NCBI GenBank assembly: GCA_039961715.1 | Contig: JABRVW010000039.1 | Location: forward strand, 1 to 22,912 | DNA length: 22,912 nucleotides | Origin: JACQPU01 sp039961715 | GTDB lineage: Bacteria; Bacteroidota; Ignavibacteria; UBA10030 | Direction of reading: 5' to 3' | Shown: one piece after another, positions 15,833-21,515 of the stretch | Position numbering within the stretch: the stretch's first letter is position 1 | Layout of the letters: every line of letters starts with the position of its first letter | Translations under genes and position numbers: made by a program | Notes under the pieces: generated by a model | Database searches by the model: none | The model's input: only the letters and a program-made list of their open reading frames with translations | Told to the model about the DNA's origin: nothing

Positions 15833-16075
15833 TTATCGTGTGTTTCTGGGAGATGCGGGATCCGGCACCGGATCGTAGCCGCCATGTTTATGGAACGGGT
15901 GGCACCGGAGAAGCCGGCGGATTGCCAGGAGGCTGCCTTTTGCTACTCCATGCTTTTCGACGGCTTCAATTGCGTACTCGGAACAGGACGGAAAGAACCT
16001 GCACTGGTTAAAAGGCAGAATGGGGGAGAGTGCTGTTTGATACGCTTTGACTATAAAAACGACTGCTTTCTTCAC
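15833..16075 (-). CDS. yidD: Membrane protein insertion efficiency factor YidD
   Basis: The 80-residue protein has the family signature AYQTALSPILPFNQCRFFPSCSEYAIEAV (11-39), with its cysteines, and LLRCHPFHKHGGYDPVP (55-71). YidD is a small inner-face membrane-associated protein that improves YidC-dependent insertion; its mechanism is not well defined. The ATG overlaps the rnpA stop by four bases and yidC follows after 3 bases, the standard order of this operon. Confidence 0.95.
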   Translation of the reverse strand: MKKAVVFIVKAYQTALSPILPFNQCRFFPSCSEYAIEAVEKHGVAKGSLLAIRRLLRCHPFHKHGGYDPVPDPASPRNTR

Positions 16076-16440
16076 AATGAAAGGTCCTTTGCAAGCCTTT
16101 TGACGGCCGCCAGCAGGTCTTTTTCCACCGACCTCATCCTGACAATCTCGCCTTCCCTGCCCCGATAGAGAATCACGATATCAAGACTTTGCCCGCGGAG
16201 AGTTGGGATTTCCGTCATGTGATGACGGTACGCTTCTTTCAGGCATCGTCTGATCCGGTTCCGTTCCGAGGCGCGGCGAATTATCCGGGAAACCGAGAAA
16301 CCCACACGGGGCGGGGAGGTACGGGTAGCGGGGAGGTAAAAGAGCCTGATTGAGCCCGAACTTACAGAATTCCCGCGGGCAAGAACATCCGAAAAGGCTT
16401 TATACCCCCGAAGAATTCTCGCTTTTGGGAGCTCAAACAC
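16072..16440 (-). CDS. rnpA: Ribonuclease P protein component
   Basis: RnpA binds the catalytic P RNA and helps it recognise pre-tRNA 5' leaders. The 122-residue basic protein has the N-terminal KARILRGYKAFSDVLARG (6-23), RVGFSVSR (45-52) and the RNR signature RASERNRIRRCLKEAYR (56-72). The start is a GTG at 16440 with a purine-rich GGTGG about ten bases upstream. It follows rpmH by 16 bases and overlaps yidD by four. The P RNA gene (rnpB) is not in the window. Confidence 0.95.
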   Translation of the reverse strand: MFELPKARILRGYKAFSDVLARGNSVSSGSIRLFYLPATRTSPPRVGFSVSRIIRRASERNRIRRCLKEAYRHHMTEIPTLRGQSLDIVILYRGREGEIVRMRSVEKDLLAAVKRLAKDLSL

Positions 16441-16456
16441 CGTGGAAACAATCCAC

Positions 16457-16603
16457 CTACCGCTCGCTACTCACGGTAAGCTTATGACGTCCCTTCGCGC
16501 GTCTCCGGCTCAACACTTTCCTTCCGTTCTTGCTTGCCATCCGGGCGCGGAAACCATGTGTGTTTTTGCGCTTTCGCTTGTGCGGCTGAAACGTTCTCTT
16601 CAT
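16457..16603 (-). CDS. rpmH: 50S ribosomal protein L34
   Basis: The 48-residue, very basic product MKRTFQPHKRKRKNTHGFRA... with the ending GRHKLTVS is a standard L34, a late-assembling large-subunit protein. I chose the ATG at 16603 although the frame stays open for 30 more codons, because the family begins with MKRTFQP and GGAG lies four bases upstream. It is first in the rpmH-rnpA-yidD-yidC operon and opposite to dnaA, a conserved arrangement around bacterial origins. Confidence 0.97.
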   Translation of the reverse strand: MKRTFQPHKRKRKNTHGFRARMASKNGRKVLSRRRAKGRHKLTVSSER

Positions 16604-16634
16604 CCGATAGCTCCATTCTCTTGTGCAGACCAAA

Positions 16635-16663
16635 AATGTAACAAAAACGCGGAGGAAATTCAA
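16635..16663 (-). promoter_or_regulatory. Candidate rpmH operon promoter
   Basis: On the minus strand TTGAAT (16663..16658), a 17-base spacer and TACATT (16640..16635) give an expected leader of about 25 bases before the rpmH ATG. T residues follow the -10, as in Bacteroidota-type promoters. Confidence 0.55.
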
Positions 16664-16680
16664 CCTTGTAATTTTTCCCC

Positions 16681-16709
16681 TTGCGTTCAGCACGTGCCTG
16701 TGTTATAAT
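16681..16709 (+). promoter_or_regulatory. Candidate upstream dnaA promoter
   Basis: TTGCGT (16681-16686), 17 bases, then a perfect TATAAT (16704-16709) point towards dnaA, 293 bases before its ATG. The -35 is poor. A second candidate is the perfect TTGACA at 16924-16929 inside the DnaA-box array, but it lacks a convincing -10. Confidence 0.35.
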
Positions 16710-16737
16710 GACAGCCCGGGATTTGCTCCAGTGTGGG

Positions 16738-16746
16738 TGTGGATAA
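16738..16746 (-). promoter_or_regulatory. DnaA box (perfect)
   Basis: TGTGGATAA is the reverse complement of the canonical box TTATCCACA. Confidence 0.75.
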
Positions 16747-16810
16747 CTTGTGTGTTACATTCGTCGGTAAATGAATACCATCGTCCGGTGCCGAATCTGG
16801 GGGTTTTCTA

Positions 16811-16832
16811 TTATCCACCGTTCTGTTGATAA
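16811..16832. promoter_or_regulatory. Pair of near-consensus DnaA boxes in opposite orientation
   Basis: TTATCCACC (16811-16819, one mismatch) faces TGTTGATAA (16824-16832, complement TTATCAACA, one mismatch), separated by four bases. Confidence 0.55.
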
Positions 16833-16921
16833 GGTGGTGAGAAGTGGGATCCTGGCGTTGCAGTTTCAACATCTTCGCTGGTCTTCTTCATGTGAATCGT
16901 TGAGGAAGCATCCTAAGCATT

Positions 16922-16954
16922 TGTTGACACGATTGTGAATAAGTTTGTTGATAC
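16922..16954 (-). promoter_or_regulatory. Three DnaA-box-like 9-mers phased at 12 bp
   Basis: TGTTGACAC (16922-16930), TGTGAATAA (16934-16942) and TGTTGATAC (16946-16954) begin exactly 12 bases apart in the same orientation. The middle one is a perfect TTATNCACA match on the minus strand; the outer two are degenerate. Closely spaced strong and weak boxes next to an AT-rich stretch are how DnaA assembles at known origins. Confidence 0.6.
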
Positions 16955-17002
16955 GTTGTACGTTTCCACATTTCTTCACCCGCAATTTTTTTGATTTTTT
17001 TT

Positions 17003-18460
17003 ATGAGCCTCCAGGAACCTGTCGTTCTTCCCGCTTCACAGAGTCTTCCCCCGTCCGACCATGTCGCGGTCTGGCAGCGTTGCCTCGAGTACATCCAATC
17101 GGACGTCAGCTCGCTCAGTTACAAGACCTGGTTTCAGCCCATTGTACCGCTGAAACTGGAGGGATCCAACCTGACAATCAAGGTTCCAAGCCAGTTCTTC
17201 TACGATTGGCTGGAAGGCCACTACAGTTCTCTCCTGCGTTCCGCTCTGATTGCCAGCCTCGGCGATGACGCCAAACTTTTTTACTCCATTGCTTCCGAGG
17301 AGGCGCAGAATCTTCTGGTTGAAGCCTCCCAGAACGACCATGACAGCGCCGCATCCTCACCACCGGCAGCTGTTCCGGCCCCCGCTGTTCCTTTTCCACC
17401 CCGCATGAGCGGGCGTCTCGCGACGGTGCAAAGCAATTTGAATCCGCGGTACACTTTTGACAATTTCATTAAAGGGGATAGCAACCAACTTGCCCGCGCG
17501 GCAAGCATGGCGGTTGCCAACAACCCGGGTGGTACATCGTTTAATCCGCTTGTGATTTACGGCGGAACTGGTCTGGGGAAAACGCATCTTATGCACGCCC
17601 TTGGAAACCATGCTCTCCTCTCCGGGAAAGCAACGCGTGCCGTTTATGTCTCCAGCGAGAAGTTTACAATCGATTTCGTGGAGGCAATCCAGGCTGACAA
17701 GGTCAATGAGTTTTCTCTTTTCTATCGTTCTGTCGACCTCCTGATTGTCGACGACATTCAGTTTTTCGCAGGTAAAGAGAAGACGCAGGACAACTTCTTT
17801 CACACCTTTAATACCCTTTATCAGCTCGGGAAGCAGATTGTATTGTCCTCTGATGTGCCTCCCAAAGAGCTTAAGGGCCTTGACGATCGCCTGATTTCCC
17901 GTTTTCAGTGTGGTCTCACGGCTGACATTCAGCCCCCCGATCTCGAGACACGAATCGCCATTCTTCGCAAAAAGAGCGACGAAAATAATCTGGATCTGCC
18001 GTCTGACGTCCTGGAGTTCATCGCTGCCAACGTCACGAGCAATATCCGCGAGCTTGAAGGATGTCTCATCAGCCTCTTTGCGCGTGCATCGCTTGAAAAC
18101 CGGGAAATCAATATTGCCCTTGCCAAGGACGTCCTTCGAGTCGTCGTCAACGAGCTCAAGAGCCCGATCTCCATTGAACATATCCAACGAACTGTTTGTG
18201 AATTCTACAGCCTTCCGGAGGATCTTCTCCGGGCCAAGACGCGCAAGCAGGAAGTTGTCACCGCCCGACAGGTTGCTATGTTCCTCGCAAAACAACTGAC
18301 AAATTCTTCGTTAAAAACCATCGGTCTGCACTTTGGGGGACGCGACCATAGCACCGTCATTCACGCATGCCAGGCTGTTGAGGACAGGGTCAACACAGAC
18401 CTCGTTTTTCGCCAAAACGTGGAACAACTCCAGCGGCACCTCCAGTTAAACCATTCCTGA
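17003..18460 (+). CDS. dnaA: Chromosomal replication initiator protein DnaA
   Basis: DnaA binds DnaA boxes, forms an ATP-dependent filament and melts the origin. The 485-residue product has domain I (about 19-100, VWQRCLEYIQSDVSSLSYKTWFQPI), a Ser/Ala/Pro linker (about 110-140), domain III from RYTFDNFIKGDSNQLARAA (149-167) with Walker A GGTGLGKTH (187-195) and Walker B LLIVDDIQFFAGKE (246-259), and domain IV with the box-binding signature FGGRDHSTVIHA (444-455). I chose the ATG at 17003; a TTG four codons upstream sits in a T run. There is no Shine-Dalgarno sequence, since T tracts directly precede the start. DnaA-box-like sites upstream would allow autoregulation. Confidence 0.97.
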   Translation: MSLQEPVVLPASQSLPPSDHVAVWQRCLEYIQSDVSSLSYKTWFQPIVPLKLEGSNLTIKVPSQFFYDWLEGHYSSLLRSALIASLGDDAKLFYSIASEEAQNLLVEASQNDHDSAASSPPAAVPAPAVPFPPRMSGRLATVQSNLNPRYTFDNFIKGDSNQLARAASMAVANNPGGTSFNPLVIYGGTGLGKTHLMHALGNHALLSGKATRAVYVSSEKFTIDFVEAIQADKVNEFSLFYRSVDLLIVDDIQFFAGKEKTQDNFFHTFNTLYQLGKQIVLSSDVPPKELKGLDDRLISRFQCGLTADIQPPDLETRIAILRKKSDENNLDLPSDVLEFIAANVTSNIRELEGCLISLFARASLENREINIALAKDVLRVVVNELKSPISIEHIQRTVCEFYSLPEDLLRAKTRKQEVVTARQVAMFLAKQLTNSSLKTIGLHFGGRDHSTVIHACQAVEDRVNTDLVFRQNVEQLQRHLQLNHS

Positions 18461-18570
18461 TCTCTTTTCGGCTCTGTCGCGCGGGCATTGCCTTGACGGC
18501 CCGATGTTTTCCACAATTTCTGATTCTCGTTGTTTATACCTGTGGATGCAGCGTTAGTAACTGCACGCGC

Positions 18571-18700
18571 CGTTTTCTTTCGTTCCCCTCTTCTTTTTGT
18601 CTGTCTATAACATTTTTCTTGTCAACACCTCTTACACAATCCTCCTTCTCATGTTTTTATTTTTTTCCGTTATTTTTCTTTTCCCTCTTCTTTTCATCCA
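18571..18700 (+). repeat. Polypyrimidine-biased tract
   Basis: By hand count only 23 of these 130 plus-strand bases are purines. It is bounded by DnaA-box-like sites on both sides (18541-18549 and 18694-18702). Open frames across it are low-complexity and not believable as genes. Confidence 0.6.
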
Positions 18701-18813
18701 CAGTATCAACATCATTATAACTAAACATCTTTTATCTTTGTCTTTTTGATGAGGATAGTAAGAATGAATCAATGTACACAGGCACAACAACGCCTCTGAG
18801 AACAGAGAACTTC

Positions 18814-18842
18814 TTGTTTGTGGAGAAAAATTTTGGTATTTT
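18814..18842 (+). promoter_or_regulatory. Candidate dnaN promoter
   Basis: TTGTTT (18814-18819), 17 bases, then TATTTT (18837-18842), continuing as TTG, lie 43 bases before the dnaN ATG. The -35 is the same hexamer as that proposed for mnmE. Confidence 0.45.
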
Positions 18843-18885
18843 TTGATGTTTTCACCCCGAATGTTTCCAACGGAGGAGCCTCTCA

Positions 18886-20001
18886 ATGAAATTCACCGTT
18901 GCCAGCAGCGAAATTCAAAAGGTTCTCTCGAAGATTATTGGAGTTGTTCCCGCCAAGTCAACGCTGCCTATTCTGGAAAACATCCTCTTTGAACTCAAAA
19001 AAAACACACTTCGGCTGATGGCAACAGATCTCGAAGTATCGATGGCCGCGACGGTGGAAGTGAAAGGCAGTGAGGATGGGTCTATTACGATACCCGCAAA
19101 GAGATTGATGGAAACCATTCGAGCGCTGAGCGACGTGAACATTGTTTTCACGGCAGATCTTGCTTCAAACAAGGTAAAAATGATAACCGAAAACGGAGAG
19201 TACACGTTATTGGGCGAATCGGGAGAAGAGTTTCCAACGGTCCCCCAATTCAAGGGAGAGGACCGGATTGTTCTGGATGGGTCGATGCTCAGGAGGGTCA
19301 TTAGCAGGACCAACTTCTCGGTCAGCACGGACGAATTGCGGCCAGCCATGACCGGCGTTTTGTTTCAGGCACAGCCCCAGGGTATTCGAGCGGTGGCGAC
19401 AGATGGTCACCGCCTTGTCCGGTTTAGCGTGAAAGGCGTAAAACAAGCACAACTCCGCAGGGATATCATCATTCCAGCGAAAGCCTTGAATCTCGCTGTG
19501 CGGACGGCCGAAGAGGCGGAGAGCACGATTCTTGTCGATACGACCCATGTCCAGTTTCTGTTTGGAACGACAACCCTTACCTCGCGGCTCATTGAAGAAC
19601 ACTATCCAAACTACGAATCTGTTATTCCGCTGGACAACACGAAGATCGTCACGGTCAACCGTGAAACGCTCCTGGCGTCAGTACGAAGAGTTGCCCTGTA
19701 TTCAAGCACGACAACCCATCAGATCAGGTTTTCGATCAAGGGAAACGAGATGCGGATCGCAGCGGAGGATCTTGATTTTGGAGGAGAAGCGCGAGAGAAG
19801 GTGGCGTGCAAGTACAGCGGCGACGAAATAGAAATTGGTTTCAACTCGCTGTACGTGATTGACATGCTTTCACATATGGATGCAGATGAAATATCCTTTA
19901 AGCTCAGCACACCGGTGCGGGCTGCGATCATGACGCCTGCCACGCAGAAAGAGAATGAAGATCTGCTGATGCTCGTGATGCCGGTGAGACTGAATGTCTA
20001 G
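18886..20001 (+). CDS. dnaN: DNA polymerase III beta sliding clamp
   Basis: DnaN forms the ring that tethers polymerase III and many repair proteins to DNA. The 371-residue product is of normal length and shows the expected three repeated domains: MKFTVASSEIQKVLSKIIGVVPAKSTLPILENILFE at the start, the central segment beginning about 128 with RRVISRTNFSVSTDELRPAMTGVLF and ATDGHRLVR, and the ending LLMLVMPVRLN, which carries the conserved MPVR of the protein-binding pocket. The ATG at 18886 has a strong Shine-Dalgarno GGAGGAG (18872-18878) seven bases upstream, the best in the window. It follows dnaA in the classical dnaA-dnaN-recF order. Confidence 0.97.
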   Translation: MKFTVASSEIQKVLSKIIGVVPAKSTLPILENILFELKKNTLRLMATDLEVSMAATVEVKGSEDGSITIPAKRLMETIRALSDVNIVFTADLASNKVKMITENGEYTLLGESGEEFPTVPQFKGEDRIVLDGSMLRRVISRTNFSVSTDELRPAMTGVLFQAQPQGIRAVATDGHRLVRFSVKGVKQAQLRRDIIIPAKALNLAVRTAEEAESTILVDTTHVQFLFGTTTLTSRLIEEHYPNYESVIPLDNTKIVTVNRETLLASVRRVALYSSTTTHQIRFSIKGNEMRIAAEDLDFGGEAREKVACKYSGDEIEIGFNSLYVIDMLSHMDADEISFKLSTPVRAAIMTPATQKENEDLLMLVMPVRLNV

Positions 20002-20033
20002 CGGAACAGGGAGAGCGGCTGCCTGGGATGTGA

Positions 20034-20060
20034 CGATAGCCCCGTGTGACGGGGCTATCG
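20034..20060. terminator. Perfect 12 bp hairpin between dnaN and recF, no T tract
   Basis: CGATAGCCCCGT (20034-20045) and ACGGGGCTATCG (20049-20060) pair perfectly around GTG. It starts 33 bases after the dnaN stop and ends 21 bases before the recF ATG. No T run follows on the plus strand, and the minus-strand side also lacks one. It could pause or partly terminate transcription, stabilise the dnaN mRNA, or be a processing site; the stem is too long to be chance. Confidence 0.6.
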
Positions 20061-20081
20061 CATTGTAGGTGACGCCAGGCC

Positions 20082-21218
20082 ATGAATGTGGTGTCTGTTG
20101 AAATCCGGAATTTTCGCAATCACACCGGCACAAAGCTGGAATGTTGCGAAGGTCTGAACGTTCTCGTGGGGGATAACGGCGAGGGGAAGACGAACGTCGT
20201 GGAGGCCATTTCCTACCTGTCGCTGACAAAGAGCTTCTATGCGGCAAGCGATGCTGTTGTTCTTCAGGTGGGGAGAGATGAATTTGCGTTAAAGGGGGTT
20301 TTCCGCAGCGACGCCGGAGTCACACGTCACGTTGAAGCAAGATATCGCAAGGACACGGCACGAAAGAGCTTCCTGGTTGATCACTCGCCGGCCGAATCGC
20401 TTTCGTCGGTGGTTGGGGAATTTCCCGTGGTGGTGCTTTCGCCGGAACAGACGGGCATTACCATGGGGGCACCGACGGAACGGCGAAGATTCCTCGACCT
20501 GGTGATTGCACAGGCAAGCAGAGCGTATCTTCAGGACCTTCTGGAGTACAGAAGAATTCTTCGCCAACGGAACAAGATTCTTCTGGACGCAAGAATCCAA
20601 CGCCGTGACCCCGGGGAGGCGCTTGAGCCATGGAACAAGAGCCTTGTTGAGACGGGCAGTGCGTTAATGGAGCGTCGCGCGGCGTTTTTTGCATCGTTCA
20701 AAGACACGCTGGAGCGGGCGTACAGAATGCTGGCGGGGGATGAGGAGCATCCCGGAGCCGACTATGCGCCCTCGTTCAGGGTTCCTTCCTGGAGCGACCC
20801 AAACGGGATTCGCGGGATTTTTGAAGACGAGCTGCGTCAGCATGAGGATGAGGAACGAAGAACGGGTACCACGGCCGTTGGCCCGCATCGGGACGATATC
20901 GAGTTCACCGTTGGGGGTATCAGCGCACGGAAGTTCGCTTCTCAGGGACAACACCGGACGCTTCTGGTGGCCCTTAAAATGGCGGAGTTTGATTATCTGA
21001 AAAGCCAACGGGGCGAAACGCCCATCCTTCTGCTGGACGATGTGTTTGGCGAGCTTGACAGGCACCGGAGCGGACGGCTTGTGGAGGAAGCGCGAACACT
21101 GGGGCAGGTCTTTGTGACGACGACCGATCTTCGGTCATTTCCCGGCGGTCTTGCGCCGAGCGGGACAATGAAAGTGTTTGAAGTGGAGGGAGGAACCGTG
21201 ATGGCGGGAGACAGCTGA
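20082..21218 (+). CDS. recF: DNA replication and repair protein RecF
   Basis: RecF is an SMC-like ATPase that with RecO and RecR loads RecA at gaps. The 378-residue product has Walker A GDNGEGKTN (30-38), the conserved VVLSPEQTGITMGAPTERRRFLD (117-139), the ABC signature region ASQGQHRT (286-293) and Walker B PILLLDDVFGELD (314-326), then TTTDLRSF. Length is typical. The ATG at 20082 is preceded by AGGTGACG. Its stop lies one base before the ATG of the DUF721/DciA-like gene, so the two are coupled. The dnaN-recF gap has a strong hairpin that could lower its expression relative to dnaN. Confidence 0.96.
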   Translation: MNVVSVEIRNFRNHTGTKLECCEGLNVLVGDNGEGKTNVVEAISYLSLTKSFYAASDAVVLQVGRDEFALKGVFRSDAGVTRHVEARYRKDTARKSFLVDHSPAESLSSVVGEFPVVVLSPEQTGITMGAPTERRRFLDLVIAQASRAYLQDLLEYRRILRQRNKILLDARIQRRDPGEALEPWNKSLVETGSALMERRAAFFASFKDTLERAYRMLAGDEEHPGADYAPSFRVPSWSDPNGIRGIFEDELRQHEDEERRTGTTAVGPHRDDIEFTVGGISARKFASQGQHRTLLVALKMAEFDYLKSQRGETPILLLDDVFGELDRHRSGRLVEEARTLGQVFVTTTDLRSFPGGLAPSGTMKVFEVEGGTVMAGDS

Positions 21219-21219
21219 T

Positions 21220-21495
21220 ATGCGACCGCTGGGGAGGGCTCTTGAGGAGTTCATTCGGACCCTCGGGCTCCAGAAAAAAATCCGTGAGTACGACGCGGTG
21301 CTTCGGTGGAACGAAGCAGTCGGTGAGCGGGTGGCGAGCGTAACAGAAGCTTATGCGATCCGAAAGGGCATTTTATTTGTGCGCGTCAGCAATGGACCGT
21401 GGCGGGGCGAGCTGCAGGTGCTGAAGGGCGAGATCCGGGCGAAGCTCAACCGACTGCTTGGGGAAGAAATTGTGACTGACATACGATTTCAGTAA
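21220..21495 (+). CDS. DUF721 / DciA-like protein, probable replicative helicase operator
   Basis: The 91-residue product matches the DUF721 (DciA) family: GRALEEFIRTLGLQKKIREYDAVLRWNEAVGERVASVTEAYAIRKGILFVRVSNGPWRGELQVLKGEIRAKLNRLLG. DciA is the ancestral factor that helps load DnaB in bacteria lacking DnaC or DnaI. The short form with little more than the core domain resembles those found between recF and gyrB in many phyla. TGATATG joins it to recF, and gyrB begins 20 bases after its stop, so it belongs to the recF-gyrB transcript. Family assignment is firm; the loading role here is inferred from the family. Confidence 0.88.
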   Translation: MRPLGRALEEFIRTLGLQKKIREYDAVLRWNEAVGERVASVTEAYAIRKGILFVRVSNGPWRGELQVLKGEIRAKLNRLLGEEIVTDIRFQ

Positions 21496-21515
21496 AGCGT
21501 CAATGGAAGGATAGA

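Larger units (their letters stand above)
16604..17002. other. oriC: Probable chromosomal origin region upstream of dnaA
   Basis: This 399-base gap between divergent rpmH and dnaA has no credible gene. It holds the rpmH promoter, a perfect DnaA box (TGTGGATAA, 16738-16746), a second cluster at 16811-16832, a phased array at 16922-16954 and an AT-rich T-tract stretch (16984-17004) running into the dnaA start codon. Gene orientation flips here, so both replichores would carry leading-strand genes. The dnaA/dnaN gap also has DnaA-box-like sites, so the origin may be bipartite. The true initiation site cannot be fixed by reading alone. Confidence 0.75.
18461..18885. other. dnaA/dnaN intergenic region with DnaA-box-like sites
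   Basis: These 425 bases have no credible gene. Seen are TTTTCCACA (18507-18515, matching TTWTNCACA), TGTGGATGC (18541-18549, two mismatches on the complement), TCATCCACA (18694-18702, one mismatch), a long pyrimidine-rich stretch, a short CTCTG/CAGAG hairpin (18794-18807 region) and the dnaN promoter. It may be the second half of a bipartite origin or DnaA-controlled leader DNA of dnaN. Confidence 0.55.

Noticed and set aside
17357..18295. 312-codon minus-strand open frame inside dnaA
   Set aside because: Antisense shadow of the DnaA domain III and IV coding sequence; no recognisable protein.
18493..18720. 75-codon plus-strand open frame in the dnaA/dnaN gap
   Set aside because: Its translation is almost all Phe, Ser, Leu and Thr because of the pyrimidine tract, and it has no ribosome-binding site.
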